Positions 8,642-16,362 of a stretch of 64,000 nucleotides of DNA are shown in pieces. The translations under genes were made by a program, and so were the position numbers. Source of the DNA: DAIDKA01 sp036489445. GTDB taxonomy: Bacteria; Pseudomonadota; Gammaproteobacteria; Steroidobacterales; Steroidobacteraceae. The notes beneath the pieces were generated by a model that ran no database searches, was not told the DNA's origin, and saw only the letters and a program-made list of their open reading frames with translations. The number at the start of each line of letters is the position of its first letter. The stretch's first letter is position 1. The stretch spans positions 1 to 64,000 of the forward strand of contig DASXFV010000016.1 of NCBI GenBank assembly GCA_036489445.1. Direction: 5' to 3'.

Positions 8642-9304
8642 TCAGGAGCTGAGCGAGCGCGGCATCTGGCGCGCATCCGCGGCCAGCAGCTGCAAGGCTC
8701 GAACCCGCATACGCTCCGCGGCGCCGCTATCCGCCGCTGCGGCTGCCCGCAGCAGGTCGCACCATATTCTGGTGCGATTTTCCCAGCGTGGGCGTAGCCA
8801 TTGGGTCCTGGCCTCCGCCAAGCGCAGCAGCCGGGTCAGCGTGCACCCACCGATCAGCGCTCCATTGGTCACCGACATGCCCAGCAGCAGGCGGGCCGCC
8901 GCGGGTTCGCTCCGGGCAAGGTGCCAGGCATGACTCATGACCAGCCGCATCACGGCCACGGCCCCATCAACCGTGAAGAAGGGTGCCGGACCGATCGGCT
9001 GCCCATCGTTTACGGCCCCGACGATGGCATCGGACCACCGCTGGCCATCCGCGAACCCTGCATCCACCAGCAGCACCGCGCTGGCCGCCGCCCGTCGCAT
9101 CGAGGCCGCATCCAGATTCAACAGTAAGCTGCTGACATCCCGAGTCAAAGCTGCCTGTGGCACCTCGGCCATACATTGCGCGCGCAGCAGCGCCAGCACC
9201 TGCTCATTGACTTCCTCCAGGGAGGCAAGCGTAGCCGCGCCCAGCCAGGACTGCCGTTCCCATGTCTGCGCCACGCGCGGTGCCGCTCCGGTTTCCGTTT
9301 TCAT
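8642..9304 (-). CDS. Hypothetical protein, divergent from FlhC-like gene
   Basis: 220 residues, mostly alpha-helical by composition (Ala/Leu/Arg rich), with no signal peptide or membrane segment and no motif I recognise. ATG 9304 is preceded by GGAGGA at 6-10 nt, which decides against an upstream ATG at 9361. It ends 3 bp after the convergent kdgK stop. It is divergently transcribed from the FlhC-like regulator across about 180 bp, so regulator and target, or partner proteins, are possible; the sequence does not prove either. Confidence 0.65.
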   Translation of the reverse strand: MKTETGAAPRVAQTWERQSWLGAATLASLEEVNEQVLALLRAQCMAEVPQAALTRDVSSLLLNLDAASMRRAAASAVLLVDAGFADGQRWSDAIVGAVNDGQPIGPAPFFTVDGAVAVMRLVMSHAWHLARSEPAAARLLLGMSVTNGALIGGCTLTRLLRLAEARTQWLRPRWENRTRIWCDLLRAAAAADSGAAERMRVRALQLLAADARQMPRSLSS

Positions 9305-9482
9305 CGCATTCCTCCGTCTTTTGAATAATTTTTCGGGCTGAACATCTTTAGCAGTGCTCACCGATTTTTGCTATTTTTATCACAACGGCTGCGGAACGCA
9401 TCCGGAACCCGACATAAGCACGGCGTCTACCGCCAGCCGATGACGGCGCCGCGGCAACAATTCACACAGCAGGTGCCCTGCC

Positions 9483-10028
9483 ATGCGCGTCTCCGACAAT
9501 CGCTACAGCCGTGACCGGTTTCGTCTGGATCTCGCGTTGCGGTTCATCCGCCATGAAGCCCGGACGCAGACCATCAGGGCCTGGACCGGGCTTTCTGATG
9601 ACAGGATCCGCAAACTCTACCGCGGATATTTGAATGAACCCGGCTTTGCCGTATCGAGGCCACGCGGCAAGTCGCCGCAGCAATGCGCGTTCTTCACGCG
9701 TTCGGCGCAACACAAAGAGGAAAGCTCGCTGCTTGCCAGTTTGTGCAGCCTGCTTGGCGCTCTGCCACGTACAGGCGCGCCGGTCAATCGCCAGGCGCTG
9801 GCCAACCTCTCACGCGGTGAACTGCTCTGCCAAGCGTTTGAGGTCTACCACGACCTGGTGGCAGATCCGCACATCAGTTTCGAGCATCTGGTGTTCCTGA
9901 TCTGCGCGCTTGCGGAAGGAGAGGAGCTGGCCCTGACCGGCTGCGAGGACTGCGGCGCCCTCACCGTGGTCGACCGCATTACCTTCAAGGCGCACCGTTG
10001 CCCGTATTGCGCGAGCCAGACCGAGTGA
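9483..10028 (+). CDS. FlhC-like transcriptional regulator (orphan)
   Basis: A 181-residue protein of FlhC size. FlhC with FlhD is the master activator of flagellar genes in enterobacteria and Burkholderia. Here the N-terminal two thirds are helical (RDLALRFI..., RLTGLSDDRIRKLYRGYL), and the C-terminus carries C-x2-C (CEDC, about residue 157) and a second C-x2-C (CPYC, about 174), matching the spacing of the FlhC zinc site. No flhD or flagellar gene is in the window. Similarity is judged by eye from length, zinc-site layout and DNA-binding-like helices, so the family call is moderate. Confidence 0.65.
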   Translation: MRVSDNRYSRDRFRLDLALRFIRHEARTQTIRAWTGLSDDRIRKLYRGYLNEPGFAVSRPRGKSPQQCAFFTRSAQHKEESSLLASLCSLLGALPRTGAPVNRQALANLSRGELLCQAFEVYHDLVADPHISFEHLVFLICALAEGEELALTGCEDCGALTVVDRITFKAHRCPYCASQTE

Positions 10029-10072
10029 GCCGCGGGTATGCCTTGTCATCCACTGCATGCGCCTTGCGCTCC

Positions 10073-10100
10073 ATGACTATTTATAGTCATATATAGTCAT
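10073..10100. promoter_or_regulatory. Three-half-site operator of the Phd/VapC module
   Basis: ATGACTAT-TT-ATAGTCAT (10073-10090) is a perfect 8-bp inverted repeat. A third half-site ATAGTCAT follows at 10093-10100 and overlaps the antitoxin start codon at 10099. This layout is typical for autoregulation by a Phd/YefM antitoxin or its complex with the toxin. Confidence 0.75.
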
Positions 10101-10359
10101 GAAAGAGGTGGGTATTGCCGAGCTCAAGTCGCGGCTAAGCGAATTTCTTCGCATCGTACAGGGGGGTGAGTCGATCGCCGTCCTGGACCGCAATCGCGCC
10201 GTTGCGCAGATCATTCCGATGCGCGAGTGGCCAGGACTGCGTATCCGCAAGCCCGCTACCACTGCACCGAAGCCGAACAAGGTCGCGCTGCCAAAGCCGC
10301 TCATCCAAAAGATCGACATCGTGCAATTGCTGCTGGAGGAGCGACAGAGTCACAGATGA
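10099..10359 (+). CDS. Phd/YefM-family antitoxin
   Basis: 86 residues. The N-terminus EVGIAELKSRLSEFL...GGESIAVLDRNRAVAQIIP is the DNA-binding/dimerisation fold of Phd/YefM antitoxins. The tail from about residue 50 is Lys/Pro-rich and then helical (IDIVQLLLEERQ), the part that would bind the toxin. Its stop overlaps the toxin start (ATGA at 10356-10359). It should repress its own promoter through the half-sites at 10073-10100. Confidence 0.88.
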   Translation: MKEVGIAELKSRLSEFLRIVQGGESIAVLDRNRAVAQIIPMREWPGLRIRKPATTAPKPNKVALPKPLIQKIDIVQLLLEERQSHR

Positions 10360-10772
10360 TCGCCTATGTGGATTCATCGGTCCTGCTGCGCGTTGCGCTT
10401 GGACAGCCGAACGCTTTGCCGGAGTGGCGACAGATCGATCGCGGAGTTTCCAGCGCGCTGATTATGACCGAATGTCTGCGTACTTTGGACCGGTTGCGAG
10501 TCCGCGCTGGATTGTCAGACGCCGAAATTGCCGGGCGCCGCGCCACGATTCTTAATCTCATCAATTCGCTGGAGTTGATCGAAATCGACTCGATCGTACT
10601 GGACCGCGCCGCGCAGCCGATGCCGACGGAGCTGGGAACCCTCGATGCGATTCATCTGGCATCAGCACTGCTCTGGAAGGATGCGACGGGTGTCGATCCG
10701 GTCCTGACAACTCACGACGGAGCGCTCGGATTGGCGGCACAAGCGCACGGCTTCACGGTACTGGGAATCTGA
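10356..10772 (+). CDS. PIN-domain toxin (VapC-like RNase)
   Basis: 138 residues, the usual VapC length. The PIN acidic residues are visible: Asp in MIAYVDSSVLLR (residue 6), Glu in ALIMTECLRTL (about 43), Asp in TLDAIHLASAL (about 95) and Asp in LTTHDGALG (about 115). VapC toxins are Mg-dependent endoribonucleases that cut tRNA or rRNA. It is translationally coupled to the upstream antitoxin gene. I start at the overlapping ATG; the frame is open upstream but only antisense to the antitoxin reading frame. Confidence 0.9.
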   Translation: MIAYVDSSVLLRVALGQPNALPEWRQIDRGVSSALIMTECLRTLDRLRVRAGLSDAEIAGRRATILNLINSLELIEIDSIVLDRAAQPMPTELGTLDAIHLASALLWKDATGVDPVLTTHDGALGLAAQAHGFTVLGI

Positions 10773-10813
10773 GGCGACCTACTGCTCGCCTGCAAGGAAC
10801 GGCCAAGTCGGCC

Positions 10814-10858
10814 GCTGCGCCGTCATCACGGCGCAGCCCCCGGTAAAGCGGGGTTGAT
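10814..10858 (+). terminator. Two hairpins after the PIN toxin gene
   Basis: GCTGCGCCGT-CATC-ACGGCGCAGC (10814-10837) is a perfect 10-bp stem with a four-base loop. It is followed by CCCCG-GTAAAG-like-CGGGG and TTGATT. The T-run is poor, so termination may be weak or factor-assisted. Confidence 0.45.
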
Positions 10859-10870
10859 TCTGCGGCGCCG

Positions 10871-11260
10871 TCAGGCACAGTTTCGGATCCGCATCGGCCG
10901 TCGGCAGGCCGCATGGTATTGGGGCCCGGAAAGCGCCGCCAGCGTGGCCGCGCGGCTTGCGATGCTCAGAAGCGCCGTCATCAGCCCGGCGTCGTCCTCG
11001 GTTTCACAGCCGGAGACGATGACGGTCACTCCGGCAATAGTCTTGCCGGGAAGGGACGCGCATGTGGCCTTGGGTGCTGCAATTCCTGGAAGCCTGTTGT
11101 CGCTTGCCCGGGCGATGTGCGAGGCTCCGCAGATCGCCCAGGCGCACACGGCCGCGCGCAGCGCCATGGCCAGCGGTGACTCTGTCGGCTCGCCGGGTAT
11201 ATCAATGGCAGGGGCGAAGTACGACATGCGCGAGTCCTCGTCTGTCATTGAATTTGACAT
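10871..11260 (-). CDS. Hypothetical protein, uncertain
   Basis: A 129-residue frame between the two toxin-antitoxin modules. Codons mostly end in G or C, as in the neighbouring genes, and the composition (Ala, Ile, Ser, several Cys) is protein-like. No family motif, clear ribosome-binding site or operon partner is seen. An internal ATG (MSYFAPAID) at 11227 is an alternative start. The opposite strand is also open across this region, so this could be spurious. Confidence 0.35.
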   Translation of the reverse strand: MSNSMTDEDSRMSYFAPAIDIPGEPTESPLAMALRAAVCAWAICGASHIARASDNRLPGIAAPKATCASLPGKTIAGVTVIVSGCETEDDAGLMTALLSIASRAATLAALSGPQYHAACRRPMRIRNCA

Positions 11261-11343
11261 TTCCAGCGCGATCGATGCTCTGTTTCATCTTCAATCTCTC
11301 GGGTCGTACGGGCGCAGGTCGCGCTCGCCGAAGCGGCCGGCCG

Positions 11344-11664
11344 TCACTCTGTGAATCCTTCTTGCAGAGTGTGCAGAACAGTGGACAGAGTTTTGGCATT
11401 GACCGCGCCGAGGCGCTTGACCAGGCGGATCTTATCCACCGTTCTGATTTGATCGAGCACCATCAGGCCCTTTGTTCCTGCGTGCGTCATGGGCACACGG
11501 AAAGGCGCTATGAAGCCCTTTCTTGTCATCGGAGCGACAATGACTGTGCGCAGATGCTGGTTGAGTTCAGGCGGCGAGACGATGACACAGGGCCGTAACT
11601 TCTTGATCTCACTTCCAATCGTTGGGTCCAGAGCAACGAACCAGATCTCGCCGCGCTTCACCAT
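11344..11664 (-). CDS. MazF/PemK-family mRNA interferase toxin
   Basis: 106 residues. The family motifs are clear: MVKRGEIWFVALDP at the N-terminus, then LRPCVIVSPPELN, VIVAPMTRKG and GLMVLDQIRTVDKIRLVKRLG. MazF/PemK toxins form SH3-like dimers that cut single-stranded RNA. The start overlaps the 3' end of the antitoxin gene by 7 bp, so expression is coupled. The genes run opposite to the VapC module about 600 bp away. Confidence 0.93.
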   Translation of the reverse strand: MVKRGEIWFVALDPTIGSEIKKLRPCVIVSPPELNQHLRTVIVAPMTRKGFIAPFRVPMTHAGTKGLMVLDQIRTVDKIRLVKRLGAVNAKTLSTVLHTLQEGFTE

Positions 11665-11915
11665 TCAAGCTCCAGATCGGCGGCATTGGCAAACTCTCCC
11701 ATCAGGAGTGCATCCTCGCCCTGAGTCGCAACTGATTGGGCGGCCTCGGCCCACCCCGAGCGGGCGGCCTTACGGGGCTTGCGCAACACGATGGCCCCGC
11801 GCTCAACGGTCAGCTCGGCCTGATCGGATAGCCCGACCTGGGCCAAAACCGGCTTGGGAATCACAATGCCGAGTGAGTTCCCGATGCGGCGGACAGTTAC
11901 CGGCAAAGATTTCAC
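11658..11915 (-). CDS. MazE/AbrB-family antitoxin
   Basis: 85 residues. The N-terminal 45 residues (TVRRIGNSLGIVIPKPVLAQVGLS) form the SpoVT/AbrB swapped-hairpin DNA-binding domain of MazE antitoxins. The acidic C-terminus (GEFANAADLELEW) is the toxin-binding tail. The start codon is GTG at 11915, and the operator palindrome begins at the next base, so the antitoxin can block its own transcription and translation start. Confidence 0.9.
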   Translation of the reverse strand: MKSLPVTVRRIGNSLGIVIPKPVLAQVGLSDQAELTVERGAIVLRKPRKAARSGWAEAAQSVATQGEDALLMGEFANAADLELEW

Positions 11916-11936
11916 AGTAATAACAATGTTATTACT
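11916..11936. promoter_or_regulatory. Perfect palindrome upstream of mazE
   Basis: AGTAATAAC-AAT-GTTATTACT is a perfect 9-bp inverted repeat with a 3-bp spacer, directly abutting the GTG start of the antitoxin. AbrB-fold antitoxins bind such AT-rich palindromes, so this is the likely autoregulatory operator. Confidence 0.8.
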
Positions 11937-12005
11937 AATGCGCCGATAGTGTCAAGAAAACGCGGCACCCGCGCCGTCAAATGAGCCGGCAGATGACCGA
12001 AAAAC

Positions 12006-14249
12006 TCATCGCAAGTGCAATGCGGTCATTTGTTCCTGAATCCGGGCGGAGAGCGCCGTATATCCGGCATTGCCGGTCAGGGGCAGATTGTACTTCGGGT
12101 CCACCACGATCTCACCCGGCCAGTATCCGGGAACCGAGGTCGACAGCTCGGTCAGGCGCTGCGCCGCCTCGTCCTTGCGATCGGTCCACGCCATGATCTC
12201 CGTGCTCCAGACGTAGGCATTCATCTGATCGGAGACATCGGGCTGCGTGCGCGTAAGGGCGACGGCCTCGGCGGCGCTGCGGTTGGCCGCCGCACCCTCC
12301 CCCATGAACAGCTGCGCATCCGCCCGCAGCAGGTCTCGGAACCAGCGGTTCCATTGGGTCTCGGGGGTGCGGTTGAGGTAGGCCGCGATCCGCGCGCCGT
12401 CGCGCCGCGCCTCGACGGCGTTGCCCAGGAACATGTCCTGCCACCCGCGTGCCTCGGCAACGGGCATGCGGCCCACGCGGTACAGCGGCCACATGTAATA
12501 GACGCAGCGCCAATCATCGGCGGGCGACGTGTCGATGAGGGCAACCAGCTCGTGGTAGCGATGCTGCTGGGGCAAGTAGGCTCTGGCCGCGACTATGTTG
12601 GACTGCGTCGCCTCCGCAGTGCGCCAACCGGCGAAGTTGAAGTGCTGGTTGATGCTGACATGCCAGGGCCCGAACTGTCCGCCGGCATAGGCCAGAACCT
12701 TCATGCGCTCGTGGGCATAGAAGCCGTTGCCGAGATCGCGCGCGCTCAGTGCGTCGATGAGGTGCAGTGCTTCCTGGTACTGGTGCTGCTCCATGAGCAT
12801 GTAGATCCACCAGTCCTGCGCCGACTGGTTCTTCGGGTCGAGGTCCGCGAGTCGGGCGCTGAGCGCGGTGGCCTCCCGGTAGCGCCCCATTGCGAAGAGC
12901 AGGTTGTCCTTCCAGTTGAGCAGCTCCGGATCGGCGAGCCCCGCGGCCTCGGCCTGCTCGAACAGCTGCAACGCATGGTCGTAGTCCTTGGTCGCGTAGG
13001 CCATGACGCCGCTGTACTCGGTGACCGCCGGGTCGGAAGGCGCCAGGCGCTGCGCTGCCGCGAGATCCGCCTGCGCCGGCGGTAGCACCTCCCCGGGCTG
13101 GGAATAGTCGTTCAGGAACAGCTGCAGCCGCAGCGACATGCGTTCGAGGTAGGCGCGCGCGAACTGCGGATCGGCTTCGATGGACTGATCGAGCAGCTGT
13201 CGGGCCTGCTCCAAGCCCGCCGCCGAGCCCGCGGCGAGCGCGCTGCTTTCCGTGGCTCGGGCTTTCAGATAGAGATCGTAGGCCGCGGGGCTGGATGCCA
13301 GGGCCTGACCATGCACGCTGCCTGAGAACTTCAGAGCCAGCTGCGCGGCCACCGCGGCCGCGACCTCGCGCTCCAGCGCCATGGTGCTCACCAGCTTGCG
13401 ATCGTAATCCTGCGCCCAGACATGAGTATCGTTGCGCGCATCGATCATCTGCAGAGTAAGCCGCACCTCGCTACCCTCGCGTTGCACGGACCCTTCGAGC
13501 ACATAGGTGCAGTTCAGATCACGAGCGAGGATCTGTACGGGGACGGGCTTGCCCCGATAGGTAGACATGGTGGTACTCGAGATCACGTCCAGACCGGCAG
13601 CGTGATTGGCGAGCTCCGTCAGGATCTCCTCGTGTACGCCGTCGGTGAAGAAGGAGTTATTGGGATCGGGCGAGAGGTTTTCGAAGGGCAGAACCGCAAT
13701 GCGCGGCCGCAGCGATACTGGCGCTGGAGTCTGTACGGCCGCGGTCTGCGGTGCTGATCCGGGCATAACTGCCGAAGCATGGGAAGCGCCGGTGTCCGGG
13801 CGCCCGGAGGTGGCCGCCGGCGTCTGCCCGGGCGGCCGGACCAGCACCACCAGCAGGATGCCCGCGATGACCAACATGATCGAGCCGATGAACATCTCCC
13901 CCTGGCTCACCCGGGTCATGCCCTTATGGCCGTGATACCAGGCCAGGATCAACGTGACAGGGAATCCCACCAGCAGCAGCGCAAGCAGCCAGCGCGCAAT
14001 GCCCTCGTTCCATGCGAAGGCATGTGCCAACAGCTCCTCACCGTGGGCGATCGTAATGGCCGCGCCGACATAGGCGAGCGCCCACTGCATGATCTTGTGC
14101 TCACGGATGCGCGCCACCAGACCCGAGATGCCATCAATTCCAGGGGCGTGCGCGACGGCAGCGGGCCCGGCGGATTCCTCGGCAGCCTGCGGGTCGGAGC
14201 TTGTTGGTTCTTCTGGCATGTAGGATTGGTCGCCGATTTGACCCATCAT
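12006..14249 (-). CDS. Membrane protein with TolB-like domain and TPR repeats
   Basis: About 747 residues. A short cytoplasmic N-terminus precedes helices at about 55-70, 85-105 and 120-140. Next comes a Pro/Ala/Thr linker and a domain of about 110 residues starting RIAVLPFENLSPDPNNSFFTDG, the FlgO/TolB-like N-domain common in adenylate-cyclase-type and signalling TPR proteins. The rest (from about residue 330) is helical repeats with TPR features. No cyclase, kinase or HTH domain is present, so a scaffolding or sensory role is likely, without direct evidence. The start is uncertain: ATGATG at 14249/14246 or ATG 14219. Confidence 0.7.
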   Translation of the reverse strand: MMGQIGDQSYMPEEPTSSDPQAAEESAGPAAVAHAPGIDGISGLVARIREHKIMQWALAYVGAAITIAHGEELLAHAFAWNEGIARWLLALLLVGFPVTLILAWYHGHKGMTRVSQGEMFIGSIMLVIAGILLVVLVRPPGQTPAATSGRPDTGASHASAVMPGSAPQTAAVQTPAPVSLRPRIAVLPFENLSPDPNNSFFTDGVHEEILTELANHAAGLDVISSTTMSTYRGKPVPVQILARDLNCTYVLEGSVQREGSEVRLTLQMIDARNDTHVWAQDYDRKLVSTMALEREVAAAVAAQLALKFSGSVHGQALASSPAAYDLYLKARATESSALAAGSAAGLEQARQLLDQSIEADPQFARAYLERMSLRLQLFLNDYSQPGEVLPPAQADLAAAQRLAPSDPAVTEYSGVMAYATKDYDHALQLFEQAEAAGLADPELLNWKDNLLFAMGRYREATALSARLADLDPKNQSAQDWWIYMLMEQHQYQEALHLIDALSARDLGNGFYAHERMKVLAYAGGQFGPWHVSINQHFNFAGWRTAEATQSNIVAARAYLPQQHRYHELVALIDTSPADDWRCVYYMWPLYRVGRMPVAEARGWQDMFLGNAVEARRDGARIAAYLNRTPETQWNRWFRDLLRADAQLFMGEGAAANRSAAEAVALTRTQPDVSDQMNAYVWSTEIMAWTDRKDEAAQRLTELSTSVPGYWPGEIVVDPKYNLPLTGNAGYTALSARIQEQMTALHLR

Positions 14250-14503
14250 ATAGGACCAACGTCTACTGCGGATAAGCGCCGGCACCAGCGCGATATGGCG
14301 ATCGGACAGTATGCTGCATTGCCGCATACCCCTCTCGGCCACGCGGCGCGCGTTTGTGTCGGGCCTTGAGGTCTACTGCGAGTTGGTCACGGACCCTCGC
14401 GCTATTCCCCGGAGCCGCGTTCGCACGGCAATGCCTGCACTTGCGCGAACCGGACCGACTAAGTGCGGCGCACGTGATCGAAGGTAGCGGTCGATCAATC
14501 CGC

Positions 14504-15034
14504 CTATGGCTTCGACATGAGATCGCCTTTGCCGGTACCGAGGTCGACCGGCACGGAGACATGTTCCTGAACGATCCGCCACGCGCCGGCCATCTTCCGA
14601 TAGACATCGGTGACGCGCACCGTGATCTCGACGCCAGCAGCGCCTGCGGCGCTCCAATGTACGTCCTGGATGCTGTGGCTGTAGGCGACGGAGCCGGCAG
14701 CAGTCACGTCAAGGTCGCTGATCTTGAACGTCACCGGCCCAGTGATCCCGCCGAAGAGGCTTTCCCAGTCCTTCTGGTAATCTTGCCAGCCAACGTGCTG
14801 GCGGGGGGGCGCTACGTCGAACACGAACAGCTCGTCGCGGGCGTAGCACGACATGATTTTCGCGACGTCCTTGGCATTGAAGCCCGCTGCCAGCCTGGCT
14901 TCCAGCGCTTCGATCTGCGCCTTATCGCTACGTGCGCCCGATCTCACGACCCCCGGCGTTGCGGCAGAGGCGATCGACGCCGTGATCCCCAACGCCACCC
15001 CGAGCCCCAGTGCGATTTTCCACCGATTCAACAT
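14504..15034 (-). CDS. Exported SnoaL/NTF2-fold protein
   Basis: 176 residues. The N-terminus MLNRWKIALGLGVALGIT and ASIASA form a signal peptide. The mature part starts with an Ala-rich helix (IEALEARLAAGFNAKDVAKIM) followed by strands containing HSIQDVHWSA and AWRIVQEHVSVPVD, the pattern of SnoaL-like / ketosteroid-isomerase-like NTF2 domains. CAGGAG is 6 nt upstream of ATG 15034. NTF2-fold proteins vary from enzymes to binding domains, so no reaction can be assigned. It lies 38 bp downstream of the broken glycosyltransferase and may have been in its operon. Confidence 0.75.
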   Translation of the reverse strand: MLNRWKIALGLGVALGITASIASAATPGVVRSGARSDKAQIEALEARLAAGFNAKDVAKIMSCYARDELFVFDVAPPRQHVGWQDYQKDWESLFGGITGPVTFKISDLDVTAAGSVAYSHSIQDVHWSAAGAAGVEITVRVTDVYRKMAGAWRIVQEHVSVPVDLGTGKGDLMSKP

Positions 15035-15072
15035 GACAATCTCCTGTGATTGATCGTGACAACGGGTAGCAC

Positions 15073-16237
15073 TCAGACCGCCTGTTCGATCAGGTCCGCC
15101 GCGCGGGACAGATCGCCGAAACGCGACACGCCGGAGGCGAAAGATCGGCTCGCCCCGCACAAGGCCTCGTCGCCAAGCATGGCCGTGATCGCGCTGCCGA
15201 TCTGCGCTGGCGCCGCGTCCGGTGAGAGTGCGCGTCCCAGCCCCAGTGCCTCCGCCCGCGCGGCGTTGTCATTCTGGTCGCGCCCGTTGGGCAGGCACAG
15301 GGTCGGCTTGCCGGCCCCCGCGCTGAACATCAATGTGCCGAAGCCTGCGTGTGTGACGACAAGGTCCACGGACGGCAGCACTTCATCGTGCGAACGAAGG
15401 ATCGCGCTTCCACATTGCCTGAAGTCGGCAAGGAGTCGGGCGTGATGCCCCTGCCCGTCGTCACCAGAACATCAATCGGCAGACCCGACACCGCTTGGCA
15501 GACGTGCCGCAGCGTCGCTTCCTGGCCTTGATACATGCTGCTGAGGCCGACCAGAACGAACGGCCGATCCGCAGAGCGGCGCGGCCAAGGCCGGTGGGGG
15601 CCGGCTCGCGGATTGGTCCGACGAAGTGGATGTGCGGGCCGAAATCAGGCGGGGTTGCGAATTCCCGATAACTGGTCGCCAATACCAGGGGCGCGCGTTC
15701 CAGAAGCTCGAAGAACGTCGAGCCCGCCGCAGGTCCGGGCAATGTGGCCGTGATCGAGTTCAGGAACCCTGCACACCCGCCTTCGGTGATCCAAGCTATG
15801 TGGTTGATCGCGGCGAACGGCAGGTCTCGCTCAATCGCGAGGTTCACGGTGCTGACCAGCATGGCGTCGATGAGGCAGAAGTCCGGATGGACTTCGTCCC
15901 GGACGGCGAAAAAGTCGGCGGCGAAGGCGGACGAGCCGACGATATTTTGCACGACGAAGGCCCCTTCCTCCTCACCGGTGCGAGGCTGAGCGGGGTCCCA
16001 CTGAGGCGTGGTCGCTAACGCATGGAATTTGCCGCCATCGGCGGCGACGGCTCCGGCGAGGCTGCCATGAGTGAGCACATGGACGTCATGACCGCGCCGA
16101 GCGAGCTCTCGCGCCAGCGCACGCTGGGGCGGACCGTTTCCGCCGCCGTCCCAGTGCGCCATGAGGACCCGCAACCTTCTGGCGCGCTGGGCGCCTTGAG
16201 CCACCTCTTGCGCTGCCGGAGCCATCTCGTGCGTCAT
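15073..16237 (-). pseudogene. UDP-glycosyltransferase (MGT-like) with two frameshifts
   Basis: An about 388-residue macrolide-type glycosyltransferase spread over three frames. Frame one (16237 to about 15570) holds the N-terminal Rossmann domain (LRVLMAHWDGGGNGPPQRAL...). Frame two (to about 15392) continues with FVLVGLSSMYQGQEA. Frame three (to 15073) holds the donor-binding region VDLVVTHAGFGTLM...GKPTLCLPNGRDQNDNA. Each break fits loss of a single base (near 15569 and near 15392), because restoring one base joins the conserved text smoothly. Either the gene is dead or the assembly has two errors within 180 bp. Confidence 0.85.
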
Positions 16238-16362
16238 GCTCCTTGCCCCAATTCCTTGTTGATAGAGAACAGTCTCCCTTGCGTAGGGGACAGGAATTCA
16301 GCCGGCGCCCTCACGGGGGTGCGGGGGGCCCTCTGCCTGACCTCTCGGCCCGTTGAGCCTGG

